Part shown: one piece after another, positions 7,407 through 15,415 of the stretch | Numbering within the stretch: the stretch's first letter is position 1 | Layout: each line of letters starts with the position of its first letter | Source of the DNA: an uncultured Rhodocyclaceae bacterium | Lineage (GTDB): Bacteria > Pseudomonadota > Gammaproteobacteria > Burkholderiales > Rhodocyclaceae | Length of the DNA: 30,857 nt | Assembly (NCBI GenBank): GCA_900549295.1 | Contig: URNG01000024.1 | Coordinates: 1 to 30,857, forward strand | Direction: 5' to 3' | Notes under the pieces: model-generated | The model's database searches: none | What the model was told of the DNA's origin: nothing | The model's input: only the letters and a program-made list of their open reading frames with translations | Made by a program: the position numbers and the translations under genes

Positions 7407-9095
7407 TTGACCCGCATCACCACCCGCAACGCCCCGCCCCGCGGCGCCTGGCAACTCGAACAGCAAGGCATGCATCCCCTGCTCGCCCGCCTCTATGCCG
7501 CGCGCGGCATCAGCGACAGCAAGGAACTCGATTACGACCTGAAGGCGCTCCTGCCGCCCGCCACCCTCACCCACGCCAGCGCCGCCGCCGAACTGCTGGC
7601 CGACGCGCTCGAAGCGCAGGCGCGGCTGCTCATCATCGGCGACTACGATTGCGACGGCGCCACCGCCACCGCCGTCGGCATCCGCGCCCTGCGCGCGCTC
7701 GGCGCCGAGGTCGATTTCCTGCTGCCCGACCGCTTCAAGCTCGGCTACGGCCTGTCGCCCGCCATCGTCGATCTGGCGGCGGAACAGGCGCCCGATCTCA
7801 TCATCACGGTGGATAACGGCATCGCCAGCCTGGAAGGCGTGGCCCGCGCCCAGGAACTCGGCATCGCCACCCTCATCACCGATCACCACCTGCCGGGCGA
7901 TGAACTGCCCGCCGCCGAATGCATCGTCAATCCCAACCAGCCCGGCTGTAACTTTGCCTCGAAAAACCTGGCCGGCGTCGGCGTGATGTTCTACGTCATG
8001 CTGGCGCTGCGCGCTGAACTGCGCCAGCGCGGCTATTTCAGCGAGCGCGCCGAACCCAATTTCGCCGATCTGCTCGATCTGGTCGCGCTCGGCACCGTGG
8101 CCGATGTGGTGAAACTCGACCGCAATAACCGCATCCTGGTCAGCCAGGGCTTGCAGCGCATCCGCGCCGGCCGCCTGCACGCCGGTCTGGCGGCACTGTT
8201 CAAGGCCGCCGGACGCGACCCGAAGCGCGCCACCACCTTCGACCTCGGCTTCACCCTGGGGCCGCGCCTGAACGCCGCCGGACGGCTCTCGGACATGCGC
8301 CTGGGCGTCGAATGCCTGATTACCGACGACCCCGCCCGGGCGCTCAACATCGCCCAGGAACTGAACGCCCTCAACCACGCCCGGCGCGAAATCGAGGCCG
8401 ACATGCAGGCGCAGGCGCTCACCCTGCTCGAAGCCATGGACTTCGACGACGCCGCGCCCGGCATCGCCCTGTTCGATGCCGACTGGCACGAAGGCGTGGT
8501 CGGCATCCTCGCCTCGCGCATCAAGGAAAAACTGCACCGCCCGGTATTCGCCTTCGCTCCCGGCGAGGGCGGCGTCATCAAAGGCTCCGGCCGCTCCATC
8601 CCCGGCCTGCACCTGCGCGACGCGCTCGACCTCCTGAGCAAACGCGCCCCCGGTTTGCTGCTGCGCTTCGGCGGCCACGCCATGGCCGCGGGCACCACGC
8701 TCAGAGCCGAGGATTTCCCCCGCTTTCAAGCCCTGTTCGCCGCAATCGCCGGCGAACTCCTCGCCCCCGCCGACCTCACCCGCAGCCTGGAAACCGACGG
8801 CCCGCTCGAAGCCGGCTACGTCAATCTGGAAACCATCCACCTCCTGCAAAACGAAATCTGGGGCCAGGGTTTTCCCGCGCCGCTGTTCGTGGACGATTTC
8901 GAGGTCGAGCAACAGCGCATCCTCAAGGAAAAACACCTCAAACTTTTCCTGCGCAAGGGCGGACAACGCTTCGAGGCCATCCAGTTCAACTTCGCCCGGC
9001 AACCCCAGGCCCGCACCCGCGCGGTTTTTCAGGTGCAGATCAACGAGTATCAGGGCGTGGAAAGCCCGCAACTGCGCATCGAATATCTGGAGTAA
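7407..9095 (+). CDS. recJ: Single-stranded-DNA-specific exonuclease RecJ
   Basis: RecJ is a 5'-to-3' single-strand exonuclease acting in RecF-pathway recombination and mismatch and base excision repair. From the TTG at 7407 the protein is 562 residues, close to the usual ~570. The DHH phosphoesterase core is clear: DYDCDG at 79-84, VDNG shortly after, and TDHH with D159-H160-H161. The DHHA1 domain carries GSGRSIPGLHLRDAL and the FGGHAMAAG motif at 421-429 (H424). A C-terminal OB-like region follows (~460-562). TTG is an unusual start, but the ribosome-binding site and the conserved N-terminus (TRNAPPRGAWQLEQQGMHPLLARLYAARG) support it. The neighbours lolC/lolD and recJ are often adjacent in betaproteobacteria. 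Confidence 0.96.
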   Translation: MTRITTRNAPPRGAWQLEQQGMHPLLARLYAARGISDSKELDYDLKALLPPATLTHASAAAELLADALEAQARLLIIGDYDCDGATATAVGIRALRALGAEVDFLLPDRFKLGYGLSPAIVDLAAEQAPDLIITVDNGIASLEGVARAQELGIATLITDHHLPGDELPAAECIVNPNQPGCNFASKNLAGVGVMFYVMLALRAELRQRGYFSERAEPNFADLLDLVALGTVADVVKLDRNNRILVSQGLQRIRAGRLHAGLAALFKAAGRDPKRATTFDLGFTLGPRLNAAGRLSDMRLGVECLITDDPARALNIAQELNALNHARREIEADMQAQALTLLEAMDFDDAAPGIALFDADWHEGVVGILASRIKEKLHRPVFAFAPGEGGVIKGSGRSIPGLHLRDALDLLSKRAPGLLLRFGGHAMAAGTTLRAEDFPRFQALFAAIAGELLAPADLTRSLETDGPLEAGYVNLETIHLLQNEIWGQGFPAPLFVDDFEVEQQRILKEKHLKLFLRKGGQRFEAIQFNFARQPQARTRAVFQVQINEYQGVESPQLRIEYLE

Positions 9096-9105
9096 AAGCC
9101 GGAAA

Positions 9106-9137
9106 AGAAAAACCCCGCCAGCTAGGCTGCGGGGTTT
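9106..9137. terminator. Bidirectional terminator between recJ and alcohol dehydrogenase gene
   Basis: Stem CCCCGC (9113-9118) pairs with GCGGGG (9129-9134), and the inner AGC/GCT can also pair. TTT follows on the plus strand, and on the minus strand the stem is followed by TTTTTC. The hairpin sits between convergent genes, so it can end both transcripts. The T-run is better for the minus-strand gene. Confidence 0.8.
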
Positions 9138-9179
9138 GCTCAGGCGTACTGCTGCGGATAACGGTCAGCGCGCCAACGC

Positions 9180-10274
9180 TTACGGCTTCACCGCAATCTT
9201 CAAAACGCCGTCGCGCTGGTTGGCGAACAGGTCGTAAGCGGCGACGATATTGTCGAGCTTGTACTGGTGCGTGACCAGCACGCCCAGGTCGAGGCGTTCG
9301 GCGGCGATCACGTTCATCAGCCGGCGCATGCGTTCCTTACCGCCGGGGCAGAGCGCGGTGCGGATGGTGTGGTCACCCAGACCGGCGGCGAAATTGGCCA
9401 TCGGGATGCTCAAATCTTCCGAGTACACGCCCAGGCTGGACAGCGTGCCGCCCGGCTTGAGTACCTTCAGCGCCTGGCTCCAGGTGATCTGCGTGCCCAG
9501 CGCTTCAATCGCGCTATCGGCCCCGCGCCCGCCGGTCAGTTTCATCACCTCATCGACCACGTCGCAATTGCGGAAATTCAGCGTGACATCCGCACCCAGC
9601 ACCTTGGAAATGCCCAGGCGATGGTCATTGCCATCCACCGCGATGACCGTGGTTGCACCAAGCAGGCGCGCACCCGCCGTGGCGCACAGGCCGATCGGCC
9701 CCTGGGCGAACACCACCACGGTATCGCCCAGCTTGATATTGGCGTTTTCCGCCCCCTTGAAACCCGTGGACATGATGTCCGGGCACATCAGCACCTGCTC
9801 GTCGGTAAGGCCGTCGGGAATCGGCGCGAGGTTGGCCTGCGCATCCGGCACCAGCACGTATTCGGCTTGCGTGCCATCGATCAGGTTGCCGAAGCGCCAG
9901 CCGGCGGTCGCCTTGTAGCCGTGGCAACCGCACTGCCCGCCCGGAATCAGGTAGCTGCCATCCTGCGAGGCAAAACCATCCTGCGCGGCGTAGCTGTTGA
10001 AATTCGGGCAGATGGCGCCGGCAATCACGCGCTGCCCCTCGCGGTAGCCCTGCACCGCGCTGCCCAGCTTCTCGATCACGCCAACCGGCTCATGACCCAC
10101 CGTCAGCCCTGGCGCGACCGGATATTCCCCTTTCAGGATATGCACGTCGGTACCGCAGATGGTGGTAGTCGTGATGCGGATCAGGGCATCGTTGGGCCCG
10201 ACATCCGGGATTTTCTTTTCCGCCAATTCGATACGGCCCGGTGCGACGAAAATTGCTGCTTGCATCATGCTCAT
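9180..10274 (-). CDS. Zinc-dependent alcohol dehydrogenase, secondary-ADH type
   Basis: This 364-residue medium-chain dehydrogenase/reductase should interconvert an alcohol and a ketone or aldehyde with a nicotinamide cofactor in the cytoplasm. The start at 10274 has AAAGGAG six bases upstream. Probable catalytic zinc ligands are C40 (TICGTD), H61 (GHE) and D166 (CPDIMSTGF). The pattern resembles clostridial and Thermoanaerobacter secondary alcohol dehydrogenases, as does the late motif HTIRTALCPGGKERM. The classical structural-zinc lobe of four close cysteines is absent; there are only C89, C115 and C117. The Rossmann glycines are in FAQGPIGLCATAG, and the acidic residue in VIAVDGND suggests NAD rather than NADP. 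The substrate is unknown. The gene lies downstream of phaB but is separated by a terminator, so it is probably an independent unit. Confidence 0.88.
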   Translation of the reverse strand: MSMMQAAIFVAPGRIELAEKKIPDVGPNDALIRITTTTICGTDVHILKGEYPVAPGLTVGHEPVGVIEKLGSAVQGYREGQRVIAGAICPNFNSYAAQDGFASQDGSYLIPGGQCGCHGYKATAGWRFGNLIDGTQAEYVLVPDAQANLAPIPDGLTDEQVLMCPDIMSTGFKGAENANIKLGDTVVVFAQGPIGLCATAGARLLGATTVIAVDGNDHRLGISKVLGADVTLNFRNCDVVDEVMKLTGGRGADSAIEALGTQITWSQALKVLKPGGTLSSLGVYSEDLSIPMANFAAGLGDHTIRTALCPGGKERMRRLMNVIAAERLDLGVLVTHQYKLDNIVAAYDLFANQRDGVLKIAVKP

Positions 10275-10280
10275 GAGCGT

Positions 10281-10287
10281 CTCCTTT
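10281..10287 (-). promoter_or_regulatory. Ribosome-binding site of the alcohol dehydrogenase gene
   Basis: AAAGGAG on the minus strand lies six bases before the ATG at 10274. It fixes this start over the upstream in-frame codon that would begin MKNRHKPKE. Confidence 0.8.
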
Positions 10288-10343
10288 GGTTTGTGACGGT
10301 TTTTCACTGCCTGCTTCGGAACTTCTGCGCCAAGGGCGCTTCC

Positions 10344-10349
10344 AGTATA
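10344..10349 (-). promoter_or_regulatory. Possible -10 element for the alcohol dehydrogenase gene
   Basis: TATACT on the minus strand lies ~70 bases before the ATG and downstream of the phaB terminator. No good -35 hexamer is seen at 16-18 bases, so an activator or an alternative promoter geometry is possible. The position fits a separate transcript for the dehydrogenase. Confidence 0.4.
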
Positions 10350-10412
10350 GCGTAGGGCAGCACACCGGAATCCCCTCCGCCCGGATCAAATGCACAGGTA
10401 AAAAAACGCCCG

Positions 10413-10435
10413 AAAAAAAGCCCGGAAAACCGGGC
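10413..10435 (-). terminator. Rho-independent terminator downstream of phaB
   Basis: On the minus strand GCCCGG, loop TTTT, CCGGGC is followed directly by seven T. The stem is at 10420-10425 and 10430-10435, and the T-run corresponds to the A-run at 10413-10419. It ends the phaC-phaB transcript before the dehydrogenase gene. Confidence 0.88.
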
Positions 10436-10485
10436 TCTTTGTGCTTCACGCACGCCGCACGAGCGCGGCGTGAGACGGTATCGGC

Positions 10486-11229
10486 TTACTGGTAGTACAG
10501 ACCGCCGTTGATGTTGATCGTCGCGCCGGTGGTGAAGCCGGACAGTTCGTTCGACAGGTAGGCGCAGGCGAAGCCGATTTCTTCCGGCTTGGCCAAGCGC
10601 TTCATCGGCACGGAGGCAACGATGGTATCCAGGACCTCCGGCTTGATCGCCATGACCATCTTGGTGGCGACATAGCCCGGGGCGATGGCGTTGACCGTCA
10701 CGCCCTTGTTGGCGAGTTCGGCGGCCAGGGCCTTGGTGAAGCCGATGACGCCAGCCTTGGCGGCGGAGTAGTTGGTCTGGCCGGCCTGACCCTTGACACC
10801 GTTGACCGACGAGATGTTCACGATGCGGCCCCAGCCGCGCTCGGCCATCTTGGCGGAGACTTGCTTGGTCATGTTGAACAGCGAGGTCAGGTTGGTGGCG
10901 ATCACCGCATCCCAGCCGTCTTTTTCCATCTTGGCGAACATGCGGTCGCGGGTGATGCCGGCGTTGTTGACGAGGATGTCGACCTGGCCGCAGGCGGCTT
11001 CGGCTTCAGCCACCATCTTCTGGCAGTCTTCGAGCACGGAGACGTCGCCGGCAACGCAGACGAAATCCTTGAAACCGGCTTCGGCCTGCTCCTGGAGCCA
11101 TGCGTCCTTGTTGTCGAACTGCGGATGATAAGCAGCGACGACCTTGTGGCCAGCCTTGGCCAGTTCCTGACAGATGGCGGTACCCAGGCCGCCCATGGCG
11201 CCGGTAACGAGTGCAACACGTTGAGTCAT
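10486..11229 (-). CDS. phaB: Acetoacetyl-CoA reductase PhaB
   Basis: This 247-residue short-chain dehydrogenase reduces acetoacetyl-CoA to (R)-3-hydroxybutyryl-CoA, the monomer donor for polyhydroxybutyrate, normally with NADPH. The cofactor motif TGAMGGLG is at 9-16 and NNAG at 88-91. The catalytic residues are Ser140/141 in NISSVNG, Tyr154 and Lys158 in YSAAK. Stretches such as MTQRVALVTG, NAGITRDRMF, RGWGRIVNISSVNG and the end NINGGLYYQ closely resemble Cupriavidus PhaB and separate it from the fatty-acid reductase FabG. GGAAGG precedes the ATG by about seven bases. It lies 84 bases downstream of phaC in the same orientation. A thiolase gene (phaA) is not next to it. Confidence 0.95.
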   Translation of the reverse strand: MTQRVALVTGAMGGLGTAICQELAKAGHKVVAAYHPQFDNKDAWLQEQAEAGFKDFVCVAGDVSVLEDCQKMVAEAEAACGQVDILVNNAGITRDRMFAKMEKDGWDAVIATNLTSLFNMTKQVSAKMAERGWGRIVNISSVNGVKGQAGQTNYSAAKAGVIGFTKALAAELANKGVTVNAIAPGYVATKMVMAIKPEVLDTIVASVPMKRLAKPEEIGFACAYLSNELSGFTTGATININGGLYYQ

Positions 11230-11313
11230 GCTGTTTCCTTCCTTGTTGGTAAAGCGGGGTTGAAAAAACGGTTCATGGCACGACGCCAGTCGCCGTCAAT
11301 ATGAATCCAGAAC

Positions 11314-13113
11314 TTAAACGGCTCGCTCGCGCACGTAGCGCCCCGGCGCCGGCTCGATCGGCGGATGAGCGCTGCTGCCCAGCTTGCGGGCGGCACGCGC
11401 GGCCCCTTGCTGCGGCTTGAGCCAGGCCGCCCAGTCGTTCCACCAGCTGCCTTTCATTTCCTCGGCAGCCGCGAGCCAGCCATCGGCTTCCAGGCCGACA
11501 TCCTCGTTGAGCCAGTAGCTGCGCTTGTTCTTGCTCGCCGGGTTGATGACTCCGGCGATGTGGCCGGATGCGCCCAGGACGAAACGCAGTTTGCCACTGA
11601 GGATGCGCGTGCTCTGGTACGCCGTCTGCCAGGGCACGATGTGGTCTTCGCGGGTGGCGAGGATATAGACCGGCATGTCGAGTTGCGACAGATCGACCTT
11701 GACGCCGCACATGTCGAGCTTGCCCGGCACGCGCAGGCTGTTGTTCAGATACATGTTGCGCATGTACCAGGCGGCAAAGGGGCCGGGCAGATTGGTGGAA
11801 TCGGAATTCCAGTAGAGCAGGTCGAAAGCCTGCGGCTTCTGGCCCTTGAGGTAGTTGTTCTGCACGTAGTTCCAGACGAGATCGTTGGCGCGCAGGAAGG
11901 AGAAGGTGTTTTGCAGATCGCGCGCCGGCAACAGGCCGCCCTGGCCGATGCTCTGCTCGCGCATGGCCACGCCCTGCTCGTCGATGAAGAGGCCGATTTC
12001 GCCGGTTTCGGAAAAATCGAGCAAGGTGGTCAGGAGGGTGAGCGATTTGACGCTGCTGTCACCACGCGCTTTCAAAACCGCCAGCGCCGAGGTGAGAATG
12101 GTGCCGCCGACGCAGAAACCCAGTGCGTTGATTTCCTTGGCCTTGGTGATTGCCTTGATGGTGTCCAGCGCGGCAATCGGGCCTTGCTCCAGATAATCGT
12201 CCCAGCGCAGATGGCCTTGCGCTTCCATCGGATTGCGCCAGGAAATGAGAAACACGGTATTGCCCTGCTCCACCGCAAAGCGGATCAGGGAATTATCCGG
12301 CTGCAAGTCCATGATGTAGAACTTGTTGATGCACGGCGGCACGACCAGAAACGGGCGCGCGCCGACTTTTTCGGTGAGCGGCGCGTACTGGATGAGCTGC
12401 ATCACTTCGTTTTCGTAGACCACTGCGCCTTCGGTGGTGGCGATGTTCTTGCCGACCTCGAAAACGCTCTCGTCGGTCATCGAGATGCGGCCTTTTTCAA
12501 AATCCTGGAGCAGGTTGTTGATGCCGTCGGTAATGCTCTGGCCCTTGGTTTCCAGAGCGTGTTTGATGAATTCCGGGTTGGTGGCGGCAAAATTGGTCGG
12601 GGCCAGCGCGTCCGTAATCTGGCGCGCCAGGAAACGCAGTTTTTCACGCCCTTTGGCGTCTTCTGCCGGCATCGCCTCGACCAGATCGTTCAGGTGCCGC
12701 ACGTTGAGCAGGTAGGCCTGGTGGATGTAGTCGTAAATCGGGCTGTCTTTCCATTCCGGCGCGTTGAAGCGGCGATCGCCGGCTTCCGGTTCCACCTTGA
12801 ATGCAGGAGCCTCACCCTTTTGCTTGGCCAGCATGGCCTGCCACAGGGACATCTGCTGATCCATGAAGTTTTTCTGCAAGGCGGTCATGGCCTGTGGATC
12901 AATGTTTTGCGCAAATCCCTGCATCAACTGCGCAAAGCCGTTTTGTTCCTGATTCAGACCAAAATTCTGACCCGGATTCTGCCCTTGGCTCAGACCTTGA
13001 TTCTGGCCCTGCGCCATCGCCTGCATGAACTGCTGCATCATGTTCTGTCCAGCCTGCATGAATTGCAGCGCCGAACCCATGAGTGCGTCGTTCCCCTTCG
13101 ATTCTTGCGTCAT
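11314..13113 (-). CDS. phaC: Class I poly(3-hydroxyalkanoate) synthase PhaC
   Basis: This 599-residue synthase polymerises (R)-3-hydroxyacyl-CoA into storage polyester at the surface of PHA granules. The alpha/beta-hydrolase catalytic triad is visible: Cys334 in the lipase-like box GFCVGG, Asp490 in REDHIVPW, and His518 in GASGHIAGV, with spacings close to those in the Cupriavidus enzyme. The N-terminal PhaC domain (~120-290) includes FLVVPPCINKFYIMDLQPDNS. Length and the absence of a phaE partner indicate class I. Odd feature: residues ~28-60 form a Gln/Asn/Gly-rich stretch with repeated GQN units, listed separately. The start ATG has only a weak purine-rich site before it. The gene is transcribed toward phaB from a good promoter at 13155-13183. 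Confidence 0.97.
   Translation of the reverse strand: MTQESKGNDALMGSALQFMQAGQNMMQQFMQAMAQGQNQGLSQGQNPGQNFGLNQEQNGFAQLMQGFAQNIDPQAMTALQKNFMDQQMSLWQAMLAKQKGEAPAFKVEPEAGDRRFNAPEWKDSPIYDYIHQAYLLNVRHLNDLVEAMPAEDAKGREKLRFLARQITDALAPTNFAATNPEFIKHALETKGQSITDGINNLLQDFEKGRISMTDESVFEVGKNIATTEGAVVYENEVMQLIQYAPLTEKVGARPFLVVPPCINKFYIMDLQPDNSLIRFAVEQGNTVFLISWRNPMEAQGHLRWDDYLEQGPIAALDTIKAITKAKEINALGFCVGGTILTSALAVLKARGDSSVKSLTLLTTLLDFSETGEIGLFIDEQGVAMREQSIGQGGLLPARDLQNTFSFLRANDLVWNYVQNNYLKGQKPQAFDLLYWNSDSTNLPGPFAAWYMRNMYLNNSLRVPGKLDMCGVKVDLSQLDMPVYILATREDHIVPWQTAYQSTRILSGKLRFVLGASGHIAGVINPASKNKRSYWLNEDVGLEADGWLAAAEEMKGSWWNDWAAWLKPQQGAARAARKLGSSAHPPIEPAPGRYVRERAV
12937..13008 (-). repeat. GQN-type codon repeats in the phaC N-terminus
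   Basis: Codons 36-59 of phaC encode GQN-QGLSQ-GQN-P-GQN-FGLNQ-EQNG. The DNA shows short tandem copies of CAGAAT with GGTCTG units, the kind of sequence that expands by replication slippage. It lies before the conserved N-terminal domain, in a part of PhaC that varies widely in length. Confidence 0.75.
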
Positions 13114-13154
13114 GAATGTTTTTCTCGCTCTGTTTGGTCGGGCCTAGCTTGTGG

Positions 13155-13183
13155 ATTCTGCATAGCGCGGCCATGGCTGTCAA
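13155..13183 (-). promoter_or_regulatory. Sigma-70-type promoter of phaC
   Basis: On the minus strand a perfect TTGACA (13178-13183) is followed after 17 bases by CAGAAT (13155-13160), four of six matches to the -10 consensus. Transcription would start ~40 bases before the phaC ATG. A possible -10 for the divergent small gene (CATAAT, 13186-13191, plus strand) directly abuts the -35 box, so the two genes may share regulation. Confidence 0.65.
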
Positions 13184-13198
13184 TGCATAATCCTGCCC

Positions 13199-13408
13199 AT
13201 GTACATCATCGCCATCGGCTGGCTCTACGTCACCTTCCTCATTGCCGTGAATGAACGCAGTGTCTTTCTCGGCATCGTTTCCTTCGTTTTCTACGGCCTG
13301 CTGCCCTGCGGCATCTTGCTGTGGATGAGCGCCGGCAAGGTGCGCCGGCAGCGGCGCGCGTACCGGGAGATGCTGGCGCAGAAGGAAAAGGACGAGGCTG
13401 CAGAGTAA
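13199..13408 (+). CDS. Small conserved-type membrane protein of unknown function
   Basis: The 69-residue product has two hydrophobic segments (residues ~2-17, YIIAIGWLYVTFLIAV, and ~22-43, FLGIVSFVFYGLLPCGILLWM) separated by the short polar turn NERS, then a basic and charged cytoplasmic-looking tail (KVRRQRRAYREMLAQKEKDEAAE). By the positive-inside rule it would be a hairpin with both ends in the cytoplasm. It is divergent from phaC with 85 bases between the starts and ends 16 bases before the stop of the convergent transporter gene. I do not recognise a named family. The clean hydrophobic/charged pattern in a gap where no other gene fits argues that it is real. A CATAAT just upstream of the ATG would give a very short or leaderless mRNA. 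Confidence 0.7.
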   Translation: MYIIAIGWLYVTFLIAVNERSVFLGIVSFVFYGLLPCGILLWMSAGKVRRQRRAYREMLAQKEKDEAAE

Positions 13409-13424
13409 ATCCCCCTGACCAGGC

Positions 13425-15260
13425 TCAAAAGGAAAAGAACACCGGCAGCAACACGACGCAGGCCAGCATCACCAGGAAGGTGAATGGCACCCCCAGGCGC
13501 ACGAAATCCATGAATCGGTAGCCTCCCGGCCCGAGCACCAGCGTATTGACCGGCGACGACACCGGCGTCATGAAGGCAGCCGATGCGGCAAAAGCCACGG
13601 TCATGGCGAAGGGATAGGGCGAAACGCCGAGCTGCTGCGCCAGGCCGAGGCCGATCGGAGCCATCAGCACCGCCGTCGCGGTATTCGAGATGAACAGCCC
13701 GACCAGCGCCGTCAGCATGAACAGACTCGCCAGCACCAGCCGGGGCGAGGCGGTGCCGGTCAGGCCGAGCAGCGCATCGACGATCAGCGCGATGCCGCCG
13801 GTTTTCTGCAAGGCGAGCGCGAACGGCAGCATGCCGATGATCAGGATCAGGCTCTGCCAGTGGATGGCGCGGTAGGCGCTGTCCATGTCGATGCAGCGGA
13901 AAGCGCCGAGCAGCATGCAGCCGATCAGGGCGGCAATGACATTGGGTACGACGCCGAAAATCATCAGGCCGACGGTGATTGCCAGCGAAAGCAGCGCCAG
14001 CGGCGCCCGCCGCGCTGCCGGCGCCGCTTCGGCGATTTCCGCCGGTAGTGTCAGAACGAGGAAATCCTGGGTCTGGGCGGTCAGCGCCCGGATCGCCTTC
14101 CAGGTGCCGGCGATCAGGAGCGTGTCGCCCGCGCGCAGCTTTCTCTCGAGCAGACCGCCCGCACTCAGCGCCCGCGCCTTGCGGCGCAGGCCGACGACGT
14201 TGATGCCGCGCTGCGAGCGCATGCGCAATTCGAGGATCGACTTACCGATCAGCGCGGAATCCGGCGGCACCAGCACTTCGGCAAGCCCGAGTTCGTGGGC
14301 CGTGTCGGCAAAATAATCCTGCCGGAAAGCCAGCCGTTGCAGGCGCATTTCGTCGCAGAAACACCACAGGTCGAGTTCCGGGTGAATGAAATCGACCAGC
14401 AGCACGTCGTCGCCGGCGATTTCCAGCGTGGCCGAAGTCGACAACATGCCGTGGCCGAATTTGCGCTGCCGCTCGATGGCGATCACGTTCGCGCCGTAAC
14501 GCTTGCGCAACTGCATGCCGCCCAGCGTATTACCGATCAACGGCGAATCCGGCAGCACCCGCAGACGCCGCGCCCGGCCCGGCAAGGCATATTCGGCGGC
14601 CAGATCGCGCAGACGCCGGCGCGGATTGGCGGTCTGGCCGGTTTCCAGCGCCGCCGGGCCGATCCGCTGACGCAGTAAAAGCATGTAGCCGATGCCCAGG
14701 CCCAGCACCACCAGCCCCATCGGCGTGAAATCGAAAAACCCGAAACCCGCGTGCCCGGCGCGCGCCAGTTCGCTATTGACGACCATGTTCGGCGGCGTGC
14801 CGACCAGCGTCAGCATGCCGCTCATCAGCCCGGCAAAGGCCAGCGGCATCATCAGGCGTCCCGGCGGCGCGCCGATACGTGCGGCAATGCCGAGCGTCAC
14901 CGGAATGAAGATGGCAACCACCCCGGTCGAACTCATCACCGATCCCAGCCCGGCCACTGCCAGCATCAGCAGGACCAGCAGGCGTTTTTCGCTGTTACCT
15001 GCCCGCCGCACCAGCCAGTCGCCGACACGAAAGGCCACGCCGGTACGCACCAGCGCCTCGCCGATGACGAAAAAGGCGGCAATCAGGATCACACTCGGCT
15101 CGCTGAACCCGGCCAGCGCCTCGCCCACGTCGAGAATGCCAAAAAGCACCAGCCCGAGCAGCGCCAGCACCGCCACCGCATCCATGCGCGGGCGGTTGAC
15201 GATGAAGGCAAAAACGCTCGCGCCGAGCAGCAGGAAAACGGTCAGGATGTCTTGGTTCAT
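13425..15260 (-). CDS. SLC13/DASS-type transporter with two RCK_C domains
   Basis: This 611-residue inner-membrane permease is of the divalent anion:sodium symporter/ArsB-like group; the substrate could be sulfate, a dicarboxylate or another anion. The first membrane half (~residues 4-200) carries SSTGVVAIFIP (110-120) and GTPPNMVVN (154-162). Two soluble TrkA-C/RCK_C domains occupy ~231-292 and ~325-395 (each with PDS-LIG near its start and GD-LL near its end). The second membrane half (~418-611) carries ISNTATAVLMAPIG and MTPVSSPVNTLV, the inverted-repeat counterparts of the first-half motifs. The start MNQDILTVFLLLGA is conventional, although a purine-rich ribosome-binding site is not obvious. 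The insertion of RCK_C domains in a DASS permease is a known architecture and suggests ligand control. Confidence 0.88.
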   Translation of the reverse strand: MNQDILTVFLLLGASVFAFIVNRPRMDAVAVLALLGLVLFGILDVGEALAGFSEPSVILIAAFFVIGEALVRTGVAFRVGDWLVRRAGNSEKRLLVLLMLAVAGLGSVMSSTGVVAIFIPVTLGIAARIGAPPGRLMMPLAFAGLMSGMLTLVGTPPNMVVNSELARAGHAGFGFFDFTPMGLVVLGLGIGYMLLLRQRIGPAALETGQTANPRRRLRDLAAEYALPGRARRLRVLPDSPLIGNTLGGMQLRKRYGANVIAIERQRKFGHGMLSTSATLEIAGDDVLLVDFIHPELDLWCFCDEMRLQRLAFRQDYFADTAHELGLAEVLVPPDSALIGKSILELRMRSQRGINVVGLRRKARALSAGGLLERKLRAGDTLLIAGTWKAIRALTAQTQDFLVLTLPAEIAEAAPAARRAPLALLSLAITVGLMIFGVVPNVIAALIGCMLLGAFRCIDMDSAYRAIHWQSLILIIGMLPFALALQKTGGIALIVDALLGLTGTASPRLVLASLFMLTALVGLFISNTATAVLMAPIGLGLAQQLGVSPYPFAMTVAFAASAAFMTPVSSPVNTLVLGPGGYRFMDFVRLGVPFTFLVMLACVVLLPVFFSF

Positions 15261-15415
15261 GGCAAAAAGGAAGGGGAGCAGCAGCTACCCTAACATGCCT
15301 GCTTTGCAGGTCGATGACGGCGCGGCGATTGGTCGGGGCATGGCCCTGGGCCCGTTTCCCGCACCCCGCGAGTGGAAAGCACCCCGCCCCCACCGCCGGA
15401 CTTCGGGTAGACTGC

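Noticed and set aside
7149..9071. A 640-codon minus-strand frame opposite recJ
   Set aside because: RecJ motifs are complete on the plus strand; the antisense translation is a low-complexity Gly/Gln/Ala/Val mix.
10486..11229. FabG (fatty-acid 3-oxoacyl-ACP reductase) instead of PhaB
   Set aside because: PhaB-specific stretches and the adjacent PHA synthase favour acetoacetyl-CoA reductase; no acyl carrier protein or other fab gene is near.
11365..13254. A 629-codon plus-strand frame opposite phaC
   Set aside because: PhaC with its catalytic triad is certain on the minus strand; the frame also runs past the small membrane protein gene in a different frame.
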